This document shows positions 34,210-42,935 of a DNA stretch of 64,000 bases, one piece after another. This stretch comes from Armatimonadota bacterium. GTDB lineage: Bacteria; Armatimonadota; Armatimonadia; Armatimonadales; Capsulimonadaceae. The stretch is from positions 1-64,000 of the forward strand of contig JANXMY010000036.1 of NCBI GenBank assembly GCA_025354405.1, in the 5' to 3' direction. The stretch's first letter is position 1, and the number at the start of each line of letters is the position of its first letter. The notes under the pieces were generated by a model. The model did no database searches, was not told the origin of the DNA, and worked only from the letters and a program-made list of their open reading frames with translations. The position numbers and the translations under genes are program-made.

Positions 34210-34239
34210 CGCTTCCCACATTGGAAGTGCGGCTTTTTT
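34210..34239 (+). terminator. Probable terminator of the membrane operon
   Basis: CGCTTCC (34210-34216) pairs with GGAAGTG (34223-34229, one G-U), then CGGC and six T. It is the first plus-strand terminator after 33791 and would make the operon message run antisense through the zinc-ribbon gene. Confidence 0.5.
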
Positions 34240-34317
34240 ATCTATACCCATAATTGTTGCTGTTACCCTGATTATTGCCGGGAATAAGTGGTTTCTTTAG
34301 GCACACGGTTTTGACTC

Positions 34318-34347
34318 TTGACTTATTCTCTTGAAAGCGGGTATATT
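34318..34347 (+). promoter_or_regulatory. ffh operon promoter
   Basis: TTGACT (34318-34323), 18 bases, TATATT (34342-34347). Leader of about 63 bases to the ffh ATG. Confidence 0.6.
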
Positions 34348-34416
34348 TCCTCTCGCGTCGGTTGACTCACGCACACTTTATGACTGATGTTTTGCACTGA
34401 AAACCACTGATACTCG

Positions 34417-35841
34417 ATGTTTGAAAGCCTCGCGGATAAATTACAGGACGTATTCAAAAAGCTGTCGGGCAAGGGTGCCCTGACGGAAGCGGATGTCGCC
34501 GAGGCTCTGCGCGAAGTGCGTCTGGGCCTGCTGGAAGCCGACGTCAACTTTAAAGTCGTTAAAGATTTTATCGGACGGATTCGGGAGCGGGCCGTTGGCG
34601 TCGATATCCTCGAAGGACTGCATCCGGCACAGCAGGTTATCAAAATCGTGGATGAAGAGCTGACGGCTCTTCTCGGCGGCGAACAGGCTCCACTCTCTTT
34701 TTCGGCAAAATCGCCGACGGTGATTATGCTCTGCGGTTTGCAGGGCGCGGGCAAAACAACCCATGCCGGTAAGCTGGCTCAGATGTTGCGGAAACAGGGT
34801 CGTAATCCCCTGCTGGTCGCCGCAGACATCTACCGCCCCGCCGCGATTAAGCAGCTGCAGGTAGTGGGCGAGCAGGTCAGGACACCGGTTTTCACGCTGG
34901 ACGGTGCGGACCCGACGAAGATCGCTCAGGCCGGGGTTGCGGAAGCGATCCGAGCCGGCAATGATATTGTGATTCTCGATACGGCTGGCCGCCTGCAAAT
35001 CGACGAAACATTGATGGCTGAGCTGCAGCGGATCAAAGTGGCAGTCAAGCCGCAAGAGATTCTGCTGGTCGTGGATGCAATGACCGGACAGGAAGCAGTC
35101 GCGGTCGCACAAGGTTTTCACGAAGCCCTCGATGTTACCGGCTTGATCTTAACCAAGCTGGATGGTGACACGCGGGGCGGGGCGGCCCTTTCGATTAAAA
35201 GTGTGGTCGGACGGCCGATCAAGTTTGTCGGAGTCGGCGAAAAGATGGACGCTCTGGAAGTGTTCCATCCGGATCGGATGGCTTCGCGCATTCTTGGTAT
35301 GGGCGACGTTTTGACCTTGATCGAGCGTGCCGAAGGTGCTCTCGATCAGAAAAAAGCCGCGGAATTCGAGAAGAAGCTGCGGGCAAATAAGTTCGATTTC
35401 GAGGATTATCTCGAACAGATGCAGCAGGTCCGAAAGATGGGGCCGCTGGACCAGATTCTCAAGCTAATTCCTGGGCTTGGCGGAGCAGGGGCGCTTAAAG
35501 GCCTAGAAATCGATGAAAGCCATCTGGCGCGTATCGAGGGCATGATTCGCTCGATGACGATGCAGGAACGGCGGGAACCGGGCATGATCAACGGCAGCCG
35601 CCGCCGCCGGATCGCGATGGGCAGCGGCTCACAGATACAAGATGTCAATCGCCTGCTGACGCAGTTCGAGCAGATGAAAAAGATGATGCGCGGCTTGTCC
35701 GGAATGTCCGGCGGCGGGATGCCAAGCCTTCCTGGAATGCCGGGGGCAGCCGGAAAACACAGCGGCAGCAACAAGACTCCATCGAAGAAGAACAAGCGCA
35801 AGCCATCGCCTGGCTTCAAATTTCCGTTCGGTCGGCACTAG
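34417..35841 (+). CDS. ffh: Signal recognition particle protein Ffh
   Basis: 474 residues. GTPase that with 4.5S RNA delivers nascent membrane proteins to FtsY. The N domain (FESLADKLQDVFKKLSGKGA) is followed by the G domain with G1 GLQGAGKTTHAGKLA, DTAGRLQID and TKLDGDTRGGAAL. The Met-rich M domain binds RNA and signal sequence (MIRSMTMQERREPGMINGSR, RRRIAMGSGSQ, QFEQMKKMMRGLSGM). Lys/Pro-rich tail. First gene of the ffh-rpsP-khpA-rimM-trmD-rplS run. No SRP RNA gene is visible here. Confidence 0.97.
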   Translation: MFESLADKLQDVFKKLSGKGALTEADVAEALREVRLGLLEADVNFKVVKDFIGRIRERAVGVDILEGLHPAQQVIKIVDEELTALLGGEQAPLSFSAKSPTVIMLCGLQGAGKTTHAGKLAQMLRKQGRNPLLVAADIYRPAAIKQLQVVGEQVRTPVFTLDGADPTKIAQAGVAEAIRAGNDIVILDTAGRLQIDETLMAELQRIKVAVKPQEILLVVDAMTGQEAVAVAQGFHEALDVTGLILTKLDGDTRGGAALSIKSVVGRPIKFVGVGEKMDALEVFHPDRMASRILGMGDVLTLIERAEGALDQKKAAEFEKKLRANKFDFEDYLEQMQQVRKMGPLDQILKLIPGLGGAGALKGLEIDESHLARIEGMIRSMTMQERREPGMINGSRRRRIAMGSGSQIQDVNRLLTQFEQMKKMMRGLSGMSGGGMPSLPGMPGAAGKHSGSNKTPSKKNKRKPSPGFKFPFGRH

Positions 35842-35892
35842 GCTGGCTGAAAAATATCAAAATTACTATTGCAGAGAAAAGAGAGTTAATTT

Positions 35893-36162
35893 ATGTCCGT
35901 AAAGATTCGACTTCGGCGCATGGGCGCAAAGAAACGTCCGTTTTACCGTGTCGTCGTTGCCGACAGCCGCCGGGCGCGTGATGGTCGCTTCATCGAAATC
36001 CTGGGCTACTACAACCCATGTGTCGAGCCACCCGAGTTGAAAATCGACAACGATCGTGCTAAGTACTGGCTTGGCTGCGGCGCACAGCCCTCCGATACCG
36101 CACAAGCTTTGCTGAAAAAGCAGGGTGTTTATGAGGTCGCGGTCGCGGCTGAGTCGGAGTAG
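35893..36162 (+). CDS. rpsP: 30S ribosomal protein S16
   Basis: 89 residues with the family start [20 protein letters not shown], then [20 protein letters not shown] and [29 protein letters not shown] precedes the ATG. Follows ffh by 51 bases. Confidence 0.97.
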   Translation: MSVKIRLRRMGAKKRPFYRVVVADSRRARDGRFIEILGYYNPCVEPPELKIDNDRAKYWLGCGAQPSDTAQALLKKQGVYEVAVAAESE

Positions 36163-36201
36163 AGTTCTTTTGGGACTTAAATCATAGAAAGTAATACCCC
36201 G

Positions 36202-36221
36202 GCCCGGCACTGGTGCCGGGC
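36202..36221 (+). other. Strong hairpin between rpsP and khpA
   Basis: GCCCGGCA, loop CTGG, TGCCGGGC. No T run follows, so it is not an intrinsic terminator. It may be a processing or stability element dividing the rpsP and khpA parts of the message. Confidence 0.6.
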
Positions 36222-36244
36222 GGGCGTAGAGGAGTTGTTGTACC

Positions 36245-36475
36245 TTGAAACCCATGATCGAGTATCTCGTTAAAGAATTAGTGGATGATCCTGACAGTGT
36301 CACGGTAACGGAAATTCCGGGTGAAGAATCCACGACCTACGAAGTGCATGTTGCGCCCGGCGATCTGGGTAAAGTCATCGGCAAGCAGGGGCGGATCGCC
36401 AATGCTCTGCGGACAGTCACCAAAGCGGTGGCCATGAAGTCAAAGAAGAAAGTTTACGTCGAAATCATTGCTTGA
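36245..36475 (+). CDS. khpA: KH-domain RNA-binding protein KhpA
   Basis: 76 residues, a single KH domain with the motif VIGKQGRIANALRTVTKAVA (GxxG loop GKQG). The family partners with KhpB/Jag and acts in post-transcriptional control and cell elongation. TTG 36245 is preferred: AGAGGAG ends 10 bases before it, and MKPMIEYLVKELVDDPDSV matches the family's full N-terminus. ATG 36254 would lose three residues and have poor spacing. Overlaps rimM by 8 bases. Confidence 0.92.
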   Translation: MKPMIEYLVKELVDDPDSVTVTEIPGEESTTYEVHVAPGDLGKVIGKQGRIANALRTVTKAVAMKSKKKVYVEIIA

Positions 36476-37043
36476 AACACTTGAAACCATCGAAGATAAT
36501 GGCGATTACTCTGTACTTGCCGCGGACATTGCTGGGGCACATGGTGTCAGCGGCAGTCTGCGCCTGAAACTCATTGCCGGAACCGGTGAGAACTCCGCAC
36601 GCTCCCTGCAGGCAGGGCAAATCATTCGAGCTTTCCGTGCCTCCGACGGATTCCGCCGCGATTTGACACTCGCGAACCTGCGAAAACAGCCACAGCCCAA
36701 GGGTGCCTGGATCGCACACTTCAAAGAAGTCAAAGACCGGAATGAAGCGGAAACGCTGCATGGATGCTCTCTCCTCATCAAGGAAACTGAGCGTGCTTCT
36801 CTCCCAGAGGGCGAGTTTTATGTCGATCAGCTTCTGGGACTCCCGGTGATCACGGATGCCGGGAAATCCTTAGGTCTGCTGATTGACGTGCTCAATACAC
36901 CGGCAAACGATGTTTATGTCACGGACGGCGGGGCATTGATTCCCGTCGCCGCGGACTTTATCGTCAAAGTCGATTTGGAAGCCGGGCTGATTACTGTCAA
37001 AGATGTTCCGGGTCTTCTCGACGAGCCGGAGCCAAAAAGCTAA
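36468..37043 (+). CDS. rimM: 16S rRNA processing protein RimM
   Basis: 191 residues, TTG start inside the end of khpA. Assists 30S head assembly. The N-terminal RimM domain shows ADIAGAHGVSGSLRLKLIAG. The PRC-barrel part shows FYVDQLLGLPVITDAGKSLG and VLNTPANDVYVTDGGALIPV. Between rpsP/khpA and trmD, the standard order. Confidence 0.94.
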   Translation: MLETLETIEDNGDYSVLAADIAGAHGVSGSLRLKLIAGTGENSARSLQAGQIIRAFRASDGFRRDLTLANLRKQPQPKGAWIAHFKEVKDRNEAETLHGCSLLIKETERASLPEGEFYVDQLLGLPVITDAGKSLGLLIDVLNTPANDVYVTDGGALIPVAADFIVKVDLEAGLITVKDVPGLLDEPEPKS

Positions 37044-37046
37044 CCC

Positions 37047-37811
37047 GTGCGCATAGATGTCATTACGATCTTTCCCGATATGGTACGCTCCGGTCTTGGC
37101 TTCAGTATCCTGAAACGGGCACAGGATGCAGGCGTCCTGGAAGCCTATGTTCATGATTTGCGCGACTACGCGCCAGGTGTTCACCGAAGTACGGACGATA
37201 CGCCCTATGGCGGTGGGGCGGGCATGGTGATGCGCCCCGGCCCGCTCTTCGATGCCGTGGAGAGTCTGCCTTTAACCCCTGAGAGTCGCGTTATTCTGAT
37301 GACGCCGCAGGGCAAAACTTTGACACAGGCCAAAGCGCGTGAGCTGGCACAGAGCACGCATCTTGTCCTTCTCTGCGGTCATTATGAAGGGTTCGATGAG
37401 CGTGTGCGTCAGCACCTCGCGACTGAGGAGATCTCAGTCGGGGATTATGTACTTACTGGCGGCGAATTGCCTGCTTTGCTCGTGATCGATGCAGTCGCCC
37501 GGCTCTTACCTGATACGCTAGGAAATGCGGCTTCCGCCGAGGATGACACATTCTCAGACGGCCTGCTGGAATACCCACACTATACACGCCCACCCGATTA
37601 TCGGGGCTGGGGCATTCCCGATGTTCTGCTCTCCGGCCATCATGCCGAGATCGCTAAATGGCGACGCAAGGAGCAGTTCCGCCGTACGCAATCGCGTCGG
37701 CCAGACCTCTGGGCGAAATTTGAACCGTCTAAGTCCGAACTCAAGCTGCTCCAACAGCTTGACGAAGAAGAGGAGATTACTGTCGATGCATCCACTGATT
37801 CAGGAAATTGA
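37047..37811 (+). CDS. trmD: tRNA (guanine-N1-)-methyltransferase TrmD
   Basis: 254 residues, GTG start. SPOUT-class enzyme making m1G37 from S-adenosylmethionine, preventing +1 frameshifting. Seen: [52 protein letters not shown] and the knot motif [20 protein letters not shown]. Overlaps rplS by 26 bases. Confidence 0.97.
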   Translation: MRIDVITIFPDMVRSGLGFSILKRAQDAGVLEAYVHDLRDYAPGVHRSTDDTPYGGGAGMVMRPGPLFDAVESLPLTPESRVILMTPQGKTLTQAKARELAQSTHLVLLCGHYEGFDERVRQHLATEEISVGDYVLTGGELPALLVIDAVARLLPDTLGNAASAEDDTFSDGLLEYPHYTRPPDYRGWGIPDVLLSGHHAEIAKWRRKEQFRRTQSRRPDLWAKFEPSKSELKLLQQLDEEEEITVDASTDSGN

Positions 37812-38136
37812 AAAAGCCCAGCGCAAAGAGAGCGTCCCAGACTTCGGACCGGGCGACACCGTGCGCGTCCATGTCAAAGTCGTCGAAGGCGGCAAAGAGC
37901 GCATTCAGGTGTTCGAGGGAACCGTCCTGAGCCGCAAAGAGGGCATGTCCCGCGCCTGCTTCCTGGTGCGCAAGATCAGCAACGGTTACGGTGTCGAGCG
38001 AACCTTCTTAGTTCATTCGCCGCGTATCGATAAGATCGAAGTGACACGCCGCGGCCTTGTACGCCGTGCGAAGTTGTTCTATCTCCGCAAAAAGGTCGGC
38101 AAAGCCGCCCGAATTAAAGAGAAGCGGAACTTCTAG
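37786..38136 (+). CDS. rplS: 50S ribosomal protein L19
   Basis: 116 residues: [59 protein letters not shown] and [20 protein letters not shown]. The ATG lies 26 bases inside trmD with AAGAGGAG before it. The longer frame to 37525 is the trmD shadow. Confidence 0.97.
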   Translation: MHPLIQEIEKAQRKESVPDFGPGDTVRVHVKVVEGGKERIQVFEGTVLSRKEGMSRACFLVRKISNGYGVERTFLVHSPRIDKIEVTRRGLVRRAKLFYLRKKVGKAARIKEKRNF

Positions 38137-38160
38137 GCCACTTCCCTGCGTAACTACAGT

Positions 38161-38194
38161 CGCCAAGCCTTTCAGCCTGGCGGCTTTCTTTTTG
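38161..38194 (+). terminator. Terminator after rplS
   Basis: CGCCA (38161-38165) pairs with TGGCG (38178-38182), followed by GCTTTCTTTTT. It separates the ribosomal run from lepB. Confidence 0.65.
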
Positions 38195-38226
38195 CCTGCT
38201 TTTCGACTTTCTCTTTGTGAGGTTCC

Positions 38227-39225
38227 ATGCTCGAAACTACTCCGCAGCCCAGTATTACCGAAATGCTGGCAAACCTGAACATCCTCTGGGTCCTGGTCAT
38301 CATCGCCGGGCTGACCGTCGTACGCTTAGCACTGATCAAAGTCCCCACACCAACCGCTCGGTCCATTGCTGAGATTTTGGAATCCGGAATGATTGCTGTC
38401 GCGATGGTCTTTTTGATTATTCGCCCTTTTATTCTTCAGGCCTTTTTTATCCCCTCTCCATCGATGGAGCCGACGCTGATGGGAAAAAACAACTCCGGAG
38501 ACCGTATTCTCGTCAACAAATTTGTCTATCGCCTGGCAGCACCGCAGCGGGACAATGTCGTAGTCTTTCTCGCACCACCTGAGGCCATGGCAGGTGATCC
38601 GGAGTTCATCAAGCGCCTGATTGGGGTTCCTGGTGATCGGATTGAAACAGTGGGCGGTCAAGTGATTGTCAATGGGACACCTCATTATCATACCGAAATC
38701 CGCGAGAAATTGGCGGCCGCCGGTGAGTTTGGCCTAGAGGCCAAAAATACCGATGGCGATTTACAGGCGGACCATCATGTGAAGTTTGTCAGCGGCGGCG
38801 TCATGGCTGACAATCGACTGATTGAAGGCCCGCGCCTGGCAGAGATACTCACCGGCCAGAAAGACTATCCGGTCCTTGTCAAGCCAGGCTATAACATCCG
38901 CAATGGGCAGAAGCTCGATGAGCCGTTTATTGCCGAAGACCCGGATTATGACATGAAGATCTACCATGGGTATCCACTCAAGCATGAACATGGCAACGGC
39001 ATGGACGAATATGTCTGGAACCTGCAGTCGCTCTCGGCTTCGGATTTTCAGGTAGAGTATGCGCTGCCGACGGAGCCACTCGCCCCGAAGCATTACTTTA
39101 TGATGGGTGATAACCGAAATGACAGCCGGGATAGCACTGTCTGGGGCCCCCTCGAATCCTGGCGCGTCGTCGGCCGGGCGCAGCTGGTCTTCTGGCCGCC
39201 CACGCGCATGGGCGTGATCCGTTGA
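38227..39225 (+). CDS. lepB: Signal peptidase I with a large insertion
   Basis: 332 residues. Cleaves signal peptides of exported proteins outside the membrane. Two membrane segments (about 19-37 and 55-73) precede the catalytic Ser79 in FFIPSPSMEPTL. The general-base Lys129 is in FIKRLIGVPGDRIE, and the C-terminal box is MGDNRNDSRDSTVWGPL. Between the Lys box and the last box lies an insertion of roughly 120 residues (about 150-265), absent from short Gram-positive enzymes. Neighbours are rplS (terminator between) and rnhB (4-base overlap). Confidence 0.93.
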   Translation: MLETTPQPSITEMLANLNILWVLVIIAGLTVVRLALIKVPTPTARSIAEILESGMIAVAMVFLIIRPFILQAFFIPSPSMEPTLMGKNNSGDRILVNKFVYRLAAPQRDNVVVFLAPPEAMAGDPEFIKRLIGVPGDRIETVGGQVIVNGTPHYHTEIREKLAAAGEFGLEAKNTDGDLQADHHVKFVSGGVMADNRLIEGPRLAEILTGQKDYPVLVKPGYNIRNGQKLDEPFIAEDPDYDMKIYHGYPLKHEHGNGMDEYVWNLQSLSASDFQVEYALPTEPLAPKHYFMMGDNRNDSRDSTVWGPLESWRVVGRAQLVFWPPTRMGVIR

Positions 39226-39851
39226 TCGATCCTTCAATCGATCTCTGGCAGCATGAGCGCCTGGCCCGTGCGGCAGGATATTTGATGATCGCCGGGGTGG
39301 ACGAGGTCGGGCGCGGCCCCCTTGCGGGCCCGGTCGTGGCGGCGTGCGTTATATTGCCGGAGGGCTTTGACCTCTCCGGCATCAACGACTCAAAAAAACT
39401 GACTGAGAAGCAGCGGGAACGAGCCGAGATTCGTATCCGCGCCGAAGCTGTGGCCATCGGCCTCGGCATTGTACCCTCGGAAACCATCGACCGCATCAAC
39501 ATACTTCAAGCCACACGCGAGGCCATGCGGATGGCGTTTCGACAGCTCTCCCCCACCCCTGATTATGTTCTCATTGATGGACTGCCCGTGCCCGACTTCC
39601 CCTGCCTAGTCCAAAAGTCCGTCATCAGTGGCGACTCCCAGAGCGTGAGCATCGCGGCGGCCTCGATTGTCGCGAAAGTTGCACGGGACCAGATGATGCG
39701 TGATTACGCAATCCTCTATCCCGAATATGGCTTCGCCGGCCACAAAGGTTACGGTGCGGCCACCCACATGGCCGCCCTGCGCGAGTTTGGTCCCTGCCCG
39801 ATACACCGCCGCTCGTTTGCACCTGTTGCGGCAAGCTGCCGTACCCCGTGA
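39222..39851 (+). CDS. rnhB: Ribonuclease HII (TTG start)
   Basis: 209 residues. Removes ribonucleotides and RNA primers from DNA. Active-site Asp and Glu in MIAGVDEVGRGPLAGPVVAA, then INDSKKLTEKQRE, YVLIDGLPVP, IAAASIVAKVARDQMM and YGFAGHKGYGAATHM. The TTG start shares TTGA with the lepB stop. The last four bases overlap yraN (GTGA). Confidence 0.96.
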   Translation: MIDPSIDLWQHERLARAAGYLMIAGVDEVGRGPLAGPVVAACVILPEGFDLSGINDSKKLTEKQRERAEIRIRAEAVAIGLGIVPSETIDRINILQATREAMRMAFRQLSPTPDYVLIDGLPVPDFPCLVQKSVISGDSQSVSIAAASIVAKVARDQMMRDYAILYPEYGFAGHKGYGAATHMAALREFGPCPIHRRSFAPVAASCRTP

Positions 39852-40258
39852 CCGATACGCGCAAAGCAACCGGCGCATCGGGTGAGCGTGAGACGCTGGT
39901 GTTTTTAGAAGCACAGGGCTACCGGGTCGTGGACGTGAATATCCGTCCCCTAGAAGGCATGGCTCGCGGGGAAATCGATGTGATCGCCTGGGACGGCGAA
40001 TATCTGGTCTTTATCGAAGTCAAAACCCGCCGTGCAGCAATCGGGGCGCAGGGTTCCCCTGCGGAGGCAGTGGATATGCGCAAACGAAAGCAGCTCACAA
40101 AGCTTGCACTGGCGTATATCGCCAAACACAATCTGGACGACGTCCCCTGCCGCTTTGACGTTATTGCTATCGTGCATCGTCCCAATTGCCCAATGGCTTT
40201 TACACTCCTGCGGGATGCATTTACTGCTGAGACTGACTCAGAGTGGGCACAGAATTGA
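39848..40258 (+). CDS. yraN: YraN family (UPF0102) endonuclease-like protein
   Basis: 136 residues, GTG start overlapping the rnhB stop. Restriction-endonuclease-like fold: GASGERETLVFLEAQGYRVV, ARGEIDVIAWDGEYLVFIEV then KTR (the E-D-ExK nuclease pattern), and PCRFDVIAIV. Role uncertain in the family; the gene is classically next to rnhB. Confidence 0.92.
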   Translation: MTDTRKATGASGERETLVFLEAQGYRVVDVNIRPLEGMARGEIDVIAWDGEYLVFIEVKTRRAAIGAQGSPAEAVDMRKRKQLTKLALAYIAKHNLDDVPCRFDVIAIVHRPNCPMAFTLLRDAFTAETDSEWAQN

Positions 40259-40289
40259 CAACCTCTCCCTGCTATGCTAGAATACGAGC
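40255..40289 (+). promoter_or_regulatory. aroA promoter giving a probably leaderless mRNA
   Basis: TTGACA (40255-40260), 17 bases, TAGAAT (40278-40283) with extended TGC, then six bases to the A of the aroA ATG at 40290. The expected +1 is the start codon itself. Confidence 0.7.
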
Positions 40290-41603
40290 ATGGCCGCACT
40301 CACTTATCCCAAACAGCTTCTTCTCCATCCCGTTTCCGGCCCTGTGAATGCGTCTGTACGACTTCCCGGCTCGAAGAGCATCACCAACCGCGCCCTGCTG
40401 CTGGCTGCTCTGGCGGAGGGCGAGAGTCGCTTGATCGCTCCCCTGCACTCCGACGATACGTTTTATATGACCAGCGCTTTAAAGGAGCTGGGCGTTTCCA
40501 TTGAAGAAACCTCTGAAGGAGATTTTTTGGTGGGCGGCACGGGCGGAAAGTTTGAGGCACCGGGCAAAACCCTCTTTATTGGCAACTCCGGAACCACCGT
40601 GCGCTTTTTAACCGCTGCGTGCTGCTTTGTCCCTGAAGGGACGGATGTTATGCTGGACGGGGTCGCGCGGATGCGTGAGCGCCCGATTCGAGACCTTCTG
40701 GGGGCTTTGCTAACCCTCGGCGTTGTCGCTGAAAGTGTCAATGGTCACGGCTGCCCCCCGGTGCGTGTGCGCGGCGGCGGCCTGCCGGGTGGCGACTGTC
40801 GCCTGCGCGGGGACGTCAGCAGTCAGTTCCTAACCGCCCTTCTGCAAGTCGCCCCCTACGCCGGTCGTGATGTTCGGATCGAGATAGTGGGCGACCTGAT
40901 CTCAAAGCCCTATATTGACATTACGCAGTCCGTCATGCGTTCCTTCGGCGTCGAGATGCAAAACGATGAGTACCGGCGGCTCTCTGTGAAGGCGGGTCAG
41001 CGATATCTCGGGAGGGAGTATGTCGTTGAGGCCGACGCCTCGAATGCCTCTTACTTCCTCGCCGCCGCTGCCGTTACTGGCGGCTTGGTGACGCTCGAAA
41101 ACCTCGGGTCTCATTCGATCCAGGGGGATATTCTCTTCGTCGATGTTTTAGAGCGCATGGGCTGCAGCATCTCACGGGGCGAGAGACTCTCAATTACAGG
41201 TCCTGGCAGACTCCAGGGGATCGAAGCCGACCTGGAAGCGATCCCTGATACGGCTCAAACTCTGGCCGTTGTGGCAGCTTTTGCCGAGGGCCCTTCGCAC
41301 CTCACGGGGCTTGCGAGCCTGCGCGTGAAAGAAACCGACCGCCTGAAAGCGATCACCACAGAGCTGTCGAAATTGGGGGTGCGTGTGGATGAAGGCCGGG
41401 ACAATTGGACCATCACACCGCCGCTGGATGGCGTATATACCACAGGAGCGATTGATACGTACGACGATCACCGCATGGCAATGTCTTTTGCGGTCGCCGG
41501 CCTGCGTGTCCCCGGCGTAACGGTCAACGACCCTGGCTGCGTCGCCAAAACATTCCCCGACTTTTGGGAACGATGGGAAAGGGCGTTTGGACATGGCAAG
41601 TAG
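40290..41603 (+). CDS. aroA: 3-phosphoshikimate 1-carboxyvinyltransferase (EPSP synthase)
   Basis: 437 residues. Joins shikimate-3-phosphate and phosphoenolpyruvate in the shikimate pathway. Seen: LPGSKSITNRALLLAALAEG, LFIGNSGTTVRFLTAACC, DVSSQFLTALLQVAPYA, VEADASNASYFLAAAAVTG, RVKETDRLKAITTEL and TYDDHRMAMSFAVAGL. The N-terminus MAALTYPKQLLLHPVSGPVN fits the family, so the ATG that coincides with the predicted transcription start is credible. Overlaps the next gene by 11 bases. Confidence 0.96.
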   Translation: MAALTYPKQLLLHPVSGPVNASVRLPGSKSITNRALLLAALAEGESRLIAPLHSDDTFYMTSALKELGVSIEETSEGDFLVGGTGGKFEAPGKTLFIGNSGTTVRFLTAACCFVPEGTDVMLDGVARMRERPIRDLLGALLTLGVVAESVNGHGCPPVRVRGGGLPGGDCRLRGDVSSQFLTALLQVAPYAGRDVRIEIVGDLISKPYIDITQSVMRSFGVEMQNDEYRRLSVKAGQRYLGREYVVEADASNASYFLAAAAVTGGLVTLENLGSHSIQGDILFVDVLERMGCSISRGERLSITGPGRLQGIEADLEAIPDTAQTLAVVAAFAEGPSHLTGLASLRVKETDRLKAITTELSKLGVRVDEGRDNWTITPPLDGVYTTGAIDTYDDHRMAMSFAVAGLRVPGVTVNDPGCVAKTFPDFWERWERAFGHGK

Positions 41604-42027
41604 TCAATTTCAAAGCGATGAATCATCAAGTAATCAACTCACCGGGGAAGAGTTCACGAATGTCGGGGTTGCTGGAGCATTAGCTCATGCCTACGCCGAA
41701 GACACGCGCGGCTTTCTGCCCCTGTTGGCGGTTGTGCTGTCCGGTGCAATGCCGGACGAGACCACTGTGGAACGCAAAGGCGGCCTCTTCCAGCGTGAAA
41801 AGCCGGTGCGCAAGGTGTCAGTCACGCTCGGAGATTTCGTATATACTCTGGAAGATCTAAGCCATGGCCCGCTGGCTGCCTGCCGAGTGAAAGTGGTGCG
41901 TGGGATCAAGCTCAAGACCGAGCCGATGCCCGCTGAAGTCTGGCTGGCGGAGCTGAGTACGGAAATTGCGGATCGTGCACGTCAAAATGAAAAAGCCTTC
42001 TTCGCTCTGCGCCGTCTTTTGGAGTAG
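41593..42027 (+). CDS. Hypothetical protein upstream of the YbjQ-like pair
   Basis: About 144 residues, soluble. A predicted alpha/beta layout (FTNVGVAGALAHAYAEDTRG, FLPLLAVVLSGAMPDE, FQREKPVRKVSVTLGDFVYT, CRVKVVRGIKLKTEPMPAEV) ends in a helix (RQNEKAFFALRRLL). No family recognised. It starts inside aroA and ends 3 bases before the first YbjQ-like gene, so it probably works with that pair. Confidence 0.7.
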   Translation: MASSQFQSDESSSNQLTGEEFTNVGVAGALAHAYAEDTRGFLPLLAVVLSGAMPDETTVERKGGLFQREKPVRKVSVTLGDFVYTLEDLSHGPLAACRVKVVRGIKLKTEPMPAEVWLAELSTEIADRARQNEKAFFALRRLLE

Positions 42028-42030
42028 CTC

Positions 42031-42921
42031 ATGTCTCTCTTCGATAAACGTAACTCGGACGTCGACGCTCGGGCTAAATCCGATCTGGATCGCCTCGCCT
42101 GTGGCGGTTTGCCAGCAGGAGCGGAGCGCCGTCTGAACGCTCTGCGGCAGAACGGAACGTTCTTTACCAGCAATTTGAGCGTCAATGAATTGGTTATGGC
42201 TATGACAGAAGGTGTCCGCCCACTGGGGCAGGTGATGGGCAGCACGGTGTATCACGTCGGCTGGCAGTTTACGCCATTGTACCGAAGTACGGAACTGACT
42301 GCTCTCAGCCACGCGCAGTATCAGGCCCGCCTGCTCGCAATTTCGCGCCTGCAGCAGGAAGCGCGGCTTTTGGGGGCGCATGGAGTGATCGGTGTCCGCC
42401 TGGAGCGTCAAGCGTATGCCTGGGGTGAAAACCTGATCGAGTTCTCGGCGCGTGGCACGGCCGTCGCTTTGCCGGAGATGCCGGTTCCAGAACACCCCTT
42501 CGTCTGCGCTCTCTCCGGGCAGGAATTTTACGCTCTGCGCCGCGGCGGCTTTTTCCCGGTGGGATTTGCTTTCGGCACCTGCACCTATTACCATGTCGCT
42601 ACTTCTGCCAACCAGTGGGTGACGCAGGGCGGCGTTTTCGGCGGCGGTTCTCTGCAGAATATGGAGTTAACCGACTACACCCAGGCCATCTACACTACCC
42701 GCCACCTCGCCATGACCCAGATGAACAACGAAGCGTCCCGCGTCTCTGCGGAGGGCATCGTCGGTGTCATCATTGAGAAGTCGATCCAGACCCGCGAAGT
42801 TGAGGTCAACCAAATCCCCCGGCGCGATTTGGTCGTCGAGTTCACCGCAATGGGCACTGCGATTGTCGCTGCGGGTTCGGACACGATGACCATTGATTAC
42901 GCCCTTTCACTCTCGGATTAA
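42031..42921 (+). CDS. Two-domain YbjQ/UPF0145-like protein (first paralogue)
   Basis: 296 residues holding two YbjQ-like units. The first (about 42-150) has TSNLSVNELVMAMTEGVRPL, a YHVGWQ strand, a QARLLAISRLQQEARLLGAH helix, GVIGVRLE and ARGTAV. The second (about 153-285) repeats this with LSGQEFYALRRGGFFPVGFA, the helix MTQMNNEASRVSAEGIVGVI and FTAMGTAIV. The family is annotated as putative heavy-metal binding, and this is from structure, not proven function. A close paralogue follows at 42936. Cytosolic by sequence. Confidence 0.78.
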   Translation: MSLFDKRNSDVDARAKSDLDRLACGGLPAGAERRLNALRQNGTFFTSNLSVNELVMAMTEGVRPLGQVMGSTVYHVGWQFTPLYRSTELTALSHAQYQARLLAISRLQQEARLLGAHGVIGVRLERQAYAWGENLIEFSARGTAVALPEMPVPEHPFVCALSGQEFYALRRGGFFPVGFAFGTCTYYHVATSANQWVTQGGVFGGGSLQNMELTDYTQAIYTTRHLAMTQMNNEASRVSAEGIVGVIIEKSIQTREVEVNQIPRRDLVVEFTAMGTAIVAAGSDTMTIDYALSLSD

Positions 42922-42935
42922 GGAGAACACTTGTT

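Noticed and set aside
41857-42594. Minus-strand frame of 245 codons opposite the YbjQ-like gene
   Set aside because: Shadow frame with no recognisable domain, while the plus strand codes for repeated domains.
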